From positions 1 to 64,000 of the forward strand of contig NZ_WJIE01000026.1 in NCBI RefSeq assembly GCF_009649845.1: DNA of 64,000 nt, in the 5' to 3' direction. This DNA comes from Polyangium spumosum (lineage in GTDB: Bacteria; Myxococcota_A; Polyangia; Polyangiales; Polyangiaceae). Numbering within the stretch: position 1 is the first letter of the stretch; every line of letters begins with the position of its first letter. A model generated the notes under the pieces. The model did no database searches, had not been told where the DNA came from, and saw only the letters and a program-made list of their open reading frames with translations. A program made the position numbers and the translations under genes. Of this stretch, positions 7,840 to 14,887 are shown piece after piece.

Positions 7840-8940
7840 ATGACGTATCAACTAAAGTGTTTTGGTTTGCTCCTGCTCTTGGTTCTATGGGGATGCGGCA
7901 ACGAACCCATTCTCTGGTGCCACGTCGACGAGCCTGATTGTCTGAATCCTTCCCCTCCGGCGGACGCCGGAACCGACGCGGCAGAAGATGCCGGAGACGG
8001 CGACACGGAAGCCAAAATCTGCACCGGCCAGTGCGTCCCCTTCCGGCCCCTCGGATGGAGCGAGCCGATCCTCGTGGCGAGGACGCCCGGCGCCGCCGTC
8101 GAGTGCCCGCCCGAGGCACCCCACCACCACTTCACCAAGTACGCCGATCTCGTCGCGGGGCCGCTGGCCTGCAACTGCGCCTGCAAACCTTCGACGGGCT
8201 CGTGCACGCTCCCGGCGACGATGACGGCCGGCAACGCGGCCTGCTACACGTCCGGCGCGGTCCCCACGTCGTTCGATCCCCCGGCCGACTGGGACGGGAG
8301 CTGCTCGAGCTCCAACGCGATCGCCGCCGGGAAACAGTGCGGCGGCAAGCCGTGCGTCGAGTCGCTCACGATCGGGCCGATGGTGGCCGTGGACGAGGGC
8401 TGCGAGGTCGACGAGCTCGAGATCCTCACCGGGCAGGGTGACGAGCCGACGTGGGGTCTCACCGTGGTCGCCTGCGAAGGTTACCCGGAGAGCGGCGAGG
8501 GCGGATGCGGGGCGGGCGGGAAGTGCGCCCCCGCGCCTGCGCCGCCGCCGGAGTTTCGCGTTTGCGTATATAAGGAGGACGATGTCCCCTGCGAGGGGGA
8601 GAACTACACCGATCGGCTCGTCGTCTATACCGGGTTCGACGACAAACGAGGATGTACCGCATGCGAGTGTTCGCCGGAGGTCGAGGGCAGCATGTGTACG
8701 GCGATGGCCTCGATCTACAAGGACGACGCGTGCGTTGATCCTCTGCTTCTCGGGTACTCGATCTCGTCCCTCAAGGAAGCGTGCTTCGATGTGACCCTCC
8801 CCGGCGCGGCCCTCGGGAGCAAGTCGATCTCGAACGTCACGTACCACGCGGGCACATGCCAGCCGGCCGGCGGGGAACCGATCGGGGAGGTGGAGGCGCT
8901 TCGTCCCTCGACGATCTGCTGCCGTCCGAAGGACAACTGA
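7840..8940 (+). CDS. Cys-rich lipoprotein, unknown
   Basis: 366 aa from ATG 7840; an in-frame GTG at 7810 would overlap the preceding gene and precede the signal peptide. A lipoprotein signal 'LLLLLVLWGCG' gives lipobox Cys about residue 17. An Asp/Ala linker follows, then a large domain with about 20 Cys ('CNCACKPSTGSC', 'CTACECSPE'), implying a disulphide-stabilised exported protein. No catalytic motif seen. It lies between the secreted 345-aa protein and the sigma factor and may be in the same functional set. Confidence 0.65.
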   Translation: MTYQLKCFGLLLLLVLWGCGNEPILWCHVDEPDCLNPSPPADAGTDAAEDAGDGDTEAKICTGQCVPFRPLGWSEPILVARTPGAAVECPPEAPHHHFTKYADLVAGPLACNCACKPSTGSCTLPATMTAGNAACYTSGAVPTSFDPPADWDGSCSSSNAIAAGKQCGGKPCVESLTIGPMVAVDEGCEVDELEILTGQGDEPTWGLTVVACEGYPESGEGGCGAGGKCAPAPAPPPEFRVCVYKEDDVPCEGENYTDRLVVYTGFDDKRGCTACECSPEVEGSMCTAMASIYKDDACVDPLLLGYSISSLKEACFDVTLPGAALGSKSISNVTYHAGTCQPAGGEPIGEVEALRPSTICCRPKDN

Positions 8941-8943
8941 CGA

Positions 8944-8976
8944 TTTGGGTGTCCCTCTCGGGCGCTCATCCCAATT
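8944..8976 (+). promoter_or_regulatory. 33-bp promoter/operator motif, copy 1 (before the sigma gene)
   Basis: TTTGGGTGTCCCTC at the left and CCCAATT at the right, 28 of 33 bases identical to the copy at 10125-10157. The ends form an inverted repeat (TTGGG...CCCAA). It ends 8 bp before the GTG of the sigma gene, so if it is a promoter the transcript is almost leaderless. Duplication of the motif before the sigma gene and the next gene suggests autoregulation. Confidence 0.55.
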
Positions 8977-8984
8977 GATAGAAC

Positions 8985-10118
8985 GTGACCCGAGAATTCG
9001 ACACCCAAGGTGATCCTCGCGAGCAACTCACGCAGCTTGCGCTCCGCGTACCGGGATGGTTGGTGCGTCTTCCGCCGCCCTGGGGGCCTGTTCCACTCGC
9101 GGAGGTGGGAGACCTCGCGCAGGAGGTCTTGACGGCGGCCGTCGTGGGTTTGTCGCGGTTCGATCCGGCGAAGGGGGCGATGGCTGTCTGGCTGTACACG
9201 ATCACGCAGCGAAAGGCGCGGGATCGACAGGTACGCGAGCAGTTTCGAGGAGGATTTTCCGTCGAGGCAGACATCACAGCGGCGCCGAGCGGCGCGCGGA
9301 ACCCCGAGGAGGCCATGGCTACAGCGCAGTACGAGCGACTCGTGCACGAGACCATCGGGGAGATGGATGCGGATCTTCGCGAAGTGCTGACGGCCGTCGA
9401 GCTCGGGGAGCTGAGCCACGAGGAGACGGCGCAGTTGGTCGGCGTTTCGAAGCGGACCGTCAAGGATCGCCTCGAGCGCGCGCGGGAGGATTTCACGCGG
9501 CGGATCAAGCGGAAGATGCGCGACCGCGGCATGGTCGTCCTGCCCTTCGCGGTGGACGGGCTGTTCGCGTTCCTTCGCGCGCGCACGGAGCACGTGCCGG
9601 AGGAGCTGCGCGAGCGGCTCCGCGCCATCGTCGAGCAGGGGCCGGGATCGACGAGGCCGGAAGCGCCCGCGGCGGTGCCGGATGCCGAGGCTCCGGCGAC
9701 GGGGCCGGCTGCGCCGGACGTGGGGTCGTTTCTCGGAGGAAACATCACGGGCGGGGTTGTTGGAGGGGTCCTCGTATATCTCCTCATGCATCCCGCGGCG
9801 GTCGTGCCCGAGGCCACGAGGAGCCACCTCGACGAGCGCATTCCCCCGGCTGTTGCCGCGCTGCCGGTGACCGCGGCGCCGCCCCCCGCGCAGCCTCCGA
9901 GCGCGCCGAGCTCAAGGACGGCTCCTGCGGATCCGATGCCCGAAGCTCGGGCCTTGCTGAATCGGGCGGTGGGTGCCCTGGAGCAAGGCGACATCACGGA
10001 TGCACGGGCGGCGTTCGAGCGATACGATCGTCGGTTTCCGTCGAATCCGCTGCCCAAGGTGAGAGCGTTCGTCCTCGGCGAGCTCATCCGGACCGAGCGA
10101 CCCCGCCGCGCTCCCTGA
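8985..10118 (+). CDS. ECF-type sigma-70 factor with TM and helical C-terminal extension
   Basis: 377 aa from GTG 8985. Sigma region 2 spans about 20-90 ('DLAQEVLTAA', 'AVWLYTITQRKARD') and region 4 about 115-175 ('HEETAQLVGVSKRTVKDRL'); region 3 is absent, as in ECF sigmas. Residues 180-245 are a charged/Pro-Ala linker, 250-274 a TM segment ('ITGGVVGGVLVYLLM'), followed by another Pro-rich linker and a C-terminal TPR-like helical pair ('ALLNRAVGALEQGDITDAR', 'FERYDRRFP'). Fusion of a sigma factor to a TM and extracytoplasmic-type domain suggests membrane-tethered or built-in control rather than a separate anti-sigma, none of which is visible nearby. Directly preceded by the 33-bp motif. Confidence 0.8.
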   Translation: MTREFDTQGDPREQLTQLALRVPGWLVRLPPPWGPVPLAEVGDLAQEVLTAAVVGLSRFDPAKGAMAVWLYTITQRKARDRQVREQFRGGFSVEADITAAPSGARNPEEAMATAQYERLVHETIGEMDADLREVLTAVELGELSHEETAQLVGVSKRTVKDRLERAREDFTRRIKRKMRDRGMVVLPFAVDGLFAFLRARTEHVPEELRERLRAIVEQGPGSTRPEAPAAVPDAEAPATGPAAPDVGSFLGGNITGGVVGGVLVYLLMHPAAVVPEATRSHLDERIPPAVAALPVTAAPPPAQPPSAPSSRTAPADPMPEARALLNRAVGALEQGDITDARAAFERYDRRFPSNPLPKVRAFVLGELIRTERPRRAP

Positions 10119-10124
10119 TTCACT

Positions 10125-10157
10125 TTTGGGTGTCCCTCCGGGGCGACCAACCCAATT
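10125..10157 (+). promoter_or_regulatory. 33-bp promoter/operator motif, copy 2 (before the 10301 gene)
   Basis: Same 33-bp pattern as 8944-8976, five substitutions, with flanking inverted repeat TTGGGT/ACCCAA. Starts 6 bp after the sigma-gene stop and 144 bp before ATG 10301. Probably drives the small-gene cluster 10301-11700 under the adjacent sigma factor; a terminator role for the end of the sigma gene is less likely because the same motif precedes that gene. Confidence 0.55.
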
Positions 10158-10193
10158 TTATCCATGTGCGTGCCACAAGGCGACGCACGCAGC

Positions 10194-10274
10194 CGACAAA
10201 CGCCCTGCAGAAGGGGGCGATGGGGATGGTTCTGGGCACACGTCTCCATCGCCCTCTCCTGGGGGCGTTTGTCG
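10194..10274 (+). other. 81-nt imperfect leader hairpin
   Basis: Outer stem 10194-10205 with 10263-10274, 12 perfect pairs (5' arm CGACAAACGCCC); internal loop; inner stem 10212-10226 with 10243-10257, 15 pairs including G-U; apical loop of 16 nt. It sits between the 33-bp motif and the Shine-Dalgarno AGGGAGGA (10289-10296) of the 10301 gene, so it would form in the 5' UTR. No U-tract follows, so it is not a standard terminator. Confidence 0.6.
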
Positions 10275-10300
10275 CCTTGGGTCGGCGATAGGGAGGAACC

Positions 10301-10924
10301 ATGAACGCCCTTCGGGACGTCGACGACGACGCAGCAACGACCGTGATGGACCGCTCGGCGCTGCCGCCGCAAAGCGGGACGCGGATGAGCGTGGCGCACT
10401 CCGAACCGCCGCGTGATACGATCGTGGATCGGCCTTCCTCGTGGAGCCTCGCGCGCGCGTTCGTCGGGGCCCTCGTGCTCCGCATCCGCGAGCGCTTCCG
10501 CAAGGCTCGCCTCTCGGATCGCCTCCCACCGCTTCCGCCTCCGCGATCCGCGCGAGCGACCCGCGTTTCCGCGGGCGCCGTCGCTCACGACGAGCGCGGG
10601 GAGCTGCTCCTGCTCGAGCTCATGCGCGTGGACGCGGCCTACCAGGACGCGGCGATCTACGTCGCGAACTACGCGGGAGCGCTTCGAAGGCTCGGGGACG
10701 ACGCGTATGCCGAGGGGCTCCTGCACTTCGCGCTCTCCCGCATGCGCGCGGACGCGGACGGGTTCGTCTCCGTCGCACGCCTGCGTGATCGGCTTCCGGA
10801 GCTGTCGTACTCGGGAGCGCTCGTGCCCGCGCTGCTTCGGCTGCAAGGGGGCGGCATCGTGTCGCTCACTTCGAGCGAGGGCGCTTCACGACCCGACCGG
10901 GTGCAGCTTCGGATCCCGTTGTGA
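10301..10924 (+). CDS. 207-aa protein, unknown; possible C-terminal winged helix
   Basis: ATG 10301 with Shine-Dalgarno AGGGAGGA. The N-terminal ~90 residues are charged and low-complexity; the C-terminal ~115 are helical ('ELLLLELMRVDAAYQ', 'RLGDDAYAEGLLHFAL') and end in a helix-strand arrangement that could be a winged helix ('VARLRDRLPELSYSG', 'LLRLQGGGIVSL'). No signal or TM. No family recognised. First gene after the second 33-bp motif and the leader hairpin. Confidence 0.6.
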   Translation: MNALRDVDDDAATTVMDRSALPPQSGTRMSVAHSEPPRDTIVDRPSSWSLARAFVGALVLRIRERFRKARLSDRLPPLPPPRSARATRVSAGAVAHDERGELLLLELMRVDAAYQDAAIYVANYAGALRRLGDDAYAEGLLHFALSRMRADADGFVSVARLRDRLPELSYSGALVPALLRLQGGGIVSLTSSEGASRPDRVQLRIPL

Positions 10925-10948
10925 GTGCAGGGAAGGAGGTCGAGAACC

Positions 10949-11290
10949 ATGGCGACTCTACCGACCGAGCTCGTGTTCGCGAGCGATGGCACGATCTACA
11001 TCTGCATCGAGGACGAGCCGCCTCCGGGGCGGCGCGTGTTCGTCGGGTACACGTTGACGGACGAGGAACGCGCGCAGTACGGGACGCGCGATCTGCTCCG
11101 GTGGGCGTGTCTCCAGACCCTCGCGTTCGGGAGCGATGGCCGCGTGTACGTCGAGGAGCGCGCGATCGACGCTGCGGGGCGCAAGGTGTTCCGTGGGTAC
11201 GCCCTCACCGACCGGGAGGCCGGGCGAGCCTTCGAGGAGTTCCATCGGATGGCGTTCAACCTCACGATCGCCGCGATCCAGACGAAGTAG
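10949..11290 (+). CDS. small protein with internal duplication, unknown
   Basis: 113 aa from ATG 10949, with Shine-Dalgarno GGAAGGAGGT at 10931-10940; this start is preferred to 10925. Two halves are related: 'LVFASDGTIYICIEDE' + 'RRVFVGYTLTDEE' and 'LAFGSDGRVYVEERAID' + 'RKVFRGYALTDRE', each a strand-turn-strand unit followed by a helix. Strong ribosome-binding site. No known family; possible small ligand-binding or partner-binding protein. Confidence 0.6.
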   Translation: MATLPTELVFASDGTIYICIEDEPPPGRRVFVGYTLTDEERAQYGTRDLLRWACLQTLAFGSDGRVYVEERAIDAAGRKVFRGYALTDREAGRAFEEFHRMAFNLTIAAIQTK

Positions 11291-11316
11291 GGCATGTGCG
11301 ACGCCGGAAGGAAACC

Positions 11317-11700
11317 ATGAAGAAAGATTATCCCCTCGCGAGGATGCTCGACGCACTCGACGGGTGGTCCCAGGGCATGCTCGGAGCCGCCTCCCTCGGC
11401 GGCGCAGCGCCAGGCATGGGCAACCGATACGCGCGCGCCTTGGCTCTCGCCGACGTGCTCGCGGTGCTGATCCCTATCGTGCGGCCCGAGCTGCTGAAGT
11501 CCAGGCCAGGAGCCCCGCTGGAGCCCGCGGACGTGCGGAGGATCCTCGACGTGCTCGACGCGTGGGCTGCGGGCGTCCTGGCTCCAGTTGGCGAGGCGCA
11601 CACCAAGGGCAGGCTCGATCGCATGATGGCGGTCGCGGACGTGATCCGGACGCTCGTGGGGCTCGTCCGGCCCGAGGTGAAGGCGGCTTCGCGGGGTTGA
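11317..11700 (+). CDS. small helical protein with internal duplication, unknown
   Basis: 127 aa from ATG 11317, preceded by GGAAGGAAA. Two helical halves repeat: 'ARMLDALDGWSQGMLG' ... 'ALALADVLAVLIPIVRPEL' and 'RRILDVLDAWAAGVLAP' ... 'MMAVADVIRTLVGLVRPEV'. Gly-rich linker between. No signal peptide. Not recognised. Third gene downstream of the 33-bp motif. Confidence 0.6.
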   Translation: MKKDYPLARMLDALDGWSQGMLGAASLGGAAPGMGNRYARALALADVLAVLIPIVRPELLKSRPGAPLEPADVRRILDVLDAWAAGVLAPVGEAHTKGRLDRMMAVADVIRTLVGLVRPEVKAASRG

Positions 11701-11929
11701 AAGGGGAGGCCGCGCCCGGGTTCCAGAGTGCCTGCTTGGCTGGAGTTTCTCGGTCCCATCTCCCGGGCAGAGCCGGGCGAGTATCTCGAGTTCGGGGATC
11801 CGGAGCGGGCGCGGCCTCCGGGGCGGAGTTTGCCCTGGAACGGGGTGGGGTGTCCAGTAAGACCAACACCGGAAGGTTCGCCGGAGACCCCTCGACAAAC
11901 GACGGCCGGATCACCTATCAAGGAAGGTC

Positions 11930-12226
11930 GTGAACCGTGGACGACCGAAGACGCCCCTGGTCCTGACGACAGAGGAGCGCGACATCCTGACAGGGCACGT
12001 GCGGCGCGGGAAGACGCCTCAGCGGCTCGCGCTGCGAGCACGGATCGTGCTCCTCTGCGCCGACGGGCAAGACAACAAAGCCGTGGCCAAGAGGCTTGGC
12101 GTCACCGAGGAGACCGTCGGCAAGTGGCGGTCGCGGTTCCTGCGCCGCAGGCTCCAGGGGCTCGCGGACGAACCACGCTCGGGCGCTCCTTGCAAGTCTC
12201 CGCGTAACGAGACGACCTGGACGTAG
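11930..12226 (+). pseudogene. IS630-family transposase N-terminal fragment
   Basis: 98 aa from GTG 11930 matching the start of IS630 transposases: 'RGRPKTPLVLTTEERDIL', 'QRLALRARIVLLCADG', the HTH 'VAKRLGVTEETVGKWRSRF' and 'LADEPRSGAP'. The DDE catalytic domain (normally another ~240 residues) is missing; the frame ends in unrelated sequence. Dead remnant. Confidence 0.8.
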
Positions 12227-12300
12227 CTTGGGGCCCTCGAATTTATCCAACGAATTTATTTCGTATGTGCTGGTTAGTCCTTCCGTACCAAGCCTTTTGA

Positions 12301-12316
12301 GTCGATGTGTATCGAC
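12301..12316 (+). promoter_or_regulatory. palindrome upstream of the kinase promoter
   Basis: Perfect 6-bp arms GTCGAT-GTGT-ATCGAC, 28 bp before the -35 box, in a locally A+T-rich patch. Candidate operator; could be chance or the scar of the IS630 remnant. Confidence 0.3.
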
Positions 12317-12344
12317 GTTAGCTCGATAATATGCCTTTGGAAGC

Positions 12345-12374
12345 TTGACAGAATACACGGCGCCTCCTTGTAAT
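12345..12374 (+). promoter_or_regulatory. sigma-70-like promoter of the 12386 kinase operon
   Basis: TTGACA (12345-12350), 18-bp spacer, TGTAAT (12369-12374). A start about 7 bp downstream would lie at about 12380, giving an almost leaderless mRNA beginning next to GTG 12386. One of the best consensus matches in the window. Confidence 0.6.
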
Positions 12375-12385
12375 CTCGAACGATC

Positions 12386-13858
12386 GTGGAAGCAGCCGTT
12401 GATCTCGCCGTCGGAACCGTCTTCGCCGGCCGGTACCGGATCGCCCGTCGCATCGCGGCTGGCGGGATGGGAGCCGTCTACGAGGTGATCCACCTCGAAA
12501 CCGAGCGTCGGCGCGCGCTCAAGGTCATGCATGCGCACCTCTTCCAGAGCGAGGAGCTGCGCGAGCGGTTCAAGCGGGAGGCCAAGGTCGCGGCGCACGT
12601 CGACAGCGAGTTCATCGTCGACGTCTTCGACGCGGGCGTCGACGAGTCCACGGGCATGCCGTTCCTCGTGATGGAGCTGCTCCGCGGCGAGGAGCTCGGC
12701 GAGCGGCTCAAGCGCGTGGGAAGGCTCCCCGCGGACGAGGCGCTGCACTACCTGCACCAGACCGCACGCGCGCTCGACAAGACGCATCGGGCCTCGATCG
12801 TCCACCGGGACCTGAAACCCGCGAACGTGTTCCTCTGCGAGCGGGACGAGGACAAACCCCGCGTCAAGATCCTCGACTTCGGGATCGCGAAGGTCGTCGC
12901 GGAAGGTGCCACGACGGGCGCGGCGACGCAGTCGCTCGGGACGCCGCTCTACATGGCGCCGGAGCAGTTCAACCCGAGCACGAGGCTCACGGGCGCGGCG
13001 GACATCTACGCACTCGGGATGATGGCGTATACGCTGCTCGTCGGCGGGGCGTACTGGGCCGAGGAGGCCCGTGGCGGGAACGTGTACGCGCTGGTCGCGG
13101 TGGCGATCGGGGGGCCGGTCGAGCCGGCGTCGGCGCGGGCGGCGCGGCGTGGTGTGGCGCTGCCGCCGGGGTTCGATGCGTGGTTCGCGAAGGTGACGGC
13201 GCGGGAGCCGGGGGAGCGGTTCCAGACGGCGACGGCGGCGGTGCAGGCGCTCGCGGAGGCGCTGGGGGTGGCGCCGCCGGCGCGGGGGATGGCGCTTTCG
13301 GTGAGTGGGGTGTTCGAGGCTCCCACGGGCATGCAGGTAACCATTCCCTTGCAGGCGCTTCCTTCGGCGGCGTCCACCGTGGGCACGTCTACGGCGCCAA
13401 CGCCAGCCAAACCCGACGCAGAGCCGATGCTCCCCGTTCCGGATGCGACCGCCCCCGGGGCTGCGACGACGCATGCGACGCCGCGAAAGGCGCCAGCCAT
13501 CCGGCCGGTCGTGGCGGGAGGAATCGGCCTCCTGATCGTCGCGACAGGGGTGCTCGTGTCCTTGGCCGCGCGAACCACAGGCCCTGACGAGGATGCAACT
13601 GCCGCGTCGGTGACGCCATCGGAGGCGCCTTCGGCAGCCGCAGCGGCTACACAGGCGCCACCCACCTCGACACCGACCATCGAGGCAGCTCTTCCAGCGA
13701 GCACGCCGAGCAGCGCGGCACCGGAGGCCACGGCCTCCGCTCGGGCATCAGCATCGGCATCGGCCGCTCCTACACCTCCAGTACGCCCCGCGCGCGTGAG
13801 CAATCCGCCCGCATCCCCTCGGAAGCAGAATGAGCGGCCGTTCGAGCCCCTTTTCTGA
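12386..13858 (+). CDS. Hanks-type Ser/Thr protein kinase, single TM
   Basis: 490 aa from GTG 12386. The catalytic domain (about 12-285) has all key motifs: Gly-rich loop 'IAAGGMGAVYEV', Lys in 'RALKVMH', catalytic loop 'HRDLKPANV', 'DFGIAK', and 'MAPEQF'. A Thr/Pro/Ala juxtamembrane linker leads to a TM segment near 372-394 ('GGIGLLIVATGVLVSLAA') and a ~95-residue Ser/Ala/Pro-rich extracytoplasmic tail without a recognisable sensor fold. First gene of an operon with the TPR protein (21 bp on) and two lipoproteins, so it may respond to or control envelope proteins. Confidence 0.9.
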   Translation: MEAAVDLAVGTVFAGRYRIARRIAAGGMGAVYEVIHLETERRRALKVMHAHLFQSEELRERFKREAKVAAHVDSEFIVDVFDAGVDESTGMPFLVMELLRGEELGERLKRVGRLPADEALHYLHQTARALDKTHRASIVHRDLKPANVFLCERDEDKPRVKILDFGIAKVVAEGATTGAATQSLGTPLYMAPEQFNPSTRLTGAADIYALGMMAYTLLVGGAYWAEEARGGNVYALVAVAIGGPVEPASARAARRGVALPPGFDAWFAKVTAREPGERFQTATAAVQALAEALGVAPPARGMALSVSGVFEAPTGMQVTIPLQALPSAASTVGTSTAPTPAKPDAEPMLPVPDATAPGAATTHATPRKAPAIRPVVAGGIGLLIVATGVLVSLAARTTGPDEDATAASVTPSEAPSAAAAATQAPPTSTPTIEAALPASTPSSAAPEATASARASASASAAPTPPVRPARVSNPPASPRKQNERPFEPLF

Positions 13859-13879
13859 TGACCGCCCACAGGAGTGACG

Positions 13880-14887
13880 ATGACGAGTCGCACCGCTTTC
13901 TCTGTCCGAGTTATTCTGATAGCACTTTCGCTCGCCGTTCCCTCTGCGGAAGCGCAGCCCCCGCCCCCAGCCGTTCAAGCTCAGGCGCTGCAGATGTACG
14001 AGCAGGCGCTTGAGGAGATGACGAGGAAAGACTATGCGGCGGCTTGCCCACGACTCGAAGAGGTGATCAAGCTCGCGCCTGAAGGGGTCGGCGGGATGAT
14101 TACCCTTGGTCAGTGCTACGAGGGGTGGGGCCGCCTCGCGACCGCGCACGCCGCGTACCGGAGAGCCGAACAAGTCGCAGCGGCAAAGGGCGACAAGGAC
14201 CGTCAGCAAAAGGCCGCTCAGAAGGCTGGTGCCATCGAGCCACACCTCTCGCAGGTCACGGTCGTCGTCCCCGATGCTTTGCGTGACCTGGCGGGGCTTT
14301 CGGTTCAGCGGGATGGGGCGGTGGTGGAGCAAGCCCAATGGGGGGTACCCGTTCCCGTGGATGTGGGAAAGCATGTCGTAGCGGCGACGGCGACCGGACG
14401 GAAGCCGTGGGAAAAGCACATCAGTGTAATGCGGGACGGTGACACTGTCGTCGTCGAGATCGAGGCGCCAGCACCGGCAGCAGTTTCGACTCCACCGGTA
14501 CAGCCCCCGACGCTGCCCACAGCGCTATCGCCCATGGCTACAACGCAGGCATCGCAGCGCCCCGGGTTGAGCGGGGCGGAAATCGGCGCCTTGGTCCTGG
14601 GTGTGGGCGGTCTGCTCACGCTTGGTGTTGGGTCTGGCTTTGGCATCGTTGCCATGTCGAAGCAGGATCAGAGCAACGAGGGTCTCTGCAACAGCAGCAA
14701 CCAGTGCGAACCCATGGGTTTGCAGCTCCGGGAAGAGGGTATAGCAGCAGGGAACGTGGCGACGGCGCTTTTCATAGCAGGAGGGGCTGCCTTGACCGGT
14801 TCGATTGTGCTGTTCGCGATCAGGCCAAGCAAAAACACGCGCATGAATGTGGGGTCGGGTGGAATCTGGGTGAACGGGAGCTTCTGA
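13880..14887 (+). CDS. secreted TPR-like protein with PEGA-like domain and C-terminal TM segments
   Basis: 335 aa; ATG 13880 lies 5 bp after AGGAG and is preferred to GTG 13874. Signal peptide ('VILIALSLAVPSAEA'), then two TPR-like helical repeats ('YEQALEEMTRKDYAAACPRL', 'LGQCYEGWGRLATAHAAYRR'), a beta domain of PEGA type ('LSVQRDGAVVEQAQWGVPVP', 'GKHVVAATATGRKPWEK'), a Pro/Thr linker and two hydrophobic segments ('LGVGGLLTLGVGSGFGIVAM', 'FIAGGAALTGSIVLFAI'). This layout is common next to Ser/Thr kinases in Polyangiales. Its stop overlaps the next ATG by one base. Confidence 0.7.
   Translation: MTSRTAFSVRVILIALSLAVPSAEAQPPPPAVQAQALQMYEQALEEMTRKDYAAACPRLEEVIKLAPEGVGGMITLGQCYEGWGRLATAHAAYRRAEQVAAAKGDKDRQQKAAQKAGAIEPHLSQVTVVVPDALRDLAGLSVQRDGAVVEQAQWGVPVPVDVGKHVVAATATGRKPWEKHISVMRDGDTVVVEIEAPAPAAVSTPPVQPPTLPTALSPMATTQASQRPGLSGAEIGALVLGVGGLLTLGVGSGFGIVAMSKQDQSNEGLCNSSNQCEPMGLQLREEGIAAGNVATALFIAGGAALTGSIVLFAIRPSKNTRMNVGSGGIWVNGSF

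Noticed and set aside
11701-11929. Possible short plus-strand gene from 11728
   Set aside because: No Shine-Dalgarno; the frame runs through the IS630 fragment in the wrong phase and has no fold-like pattern.
11918-13474. 518-codon minus-strand frame opposite the 12386 kinase
   Set aside because: The plus strand carries every Hanks kinase motif; the minus frame is Arg-rich shadow.
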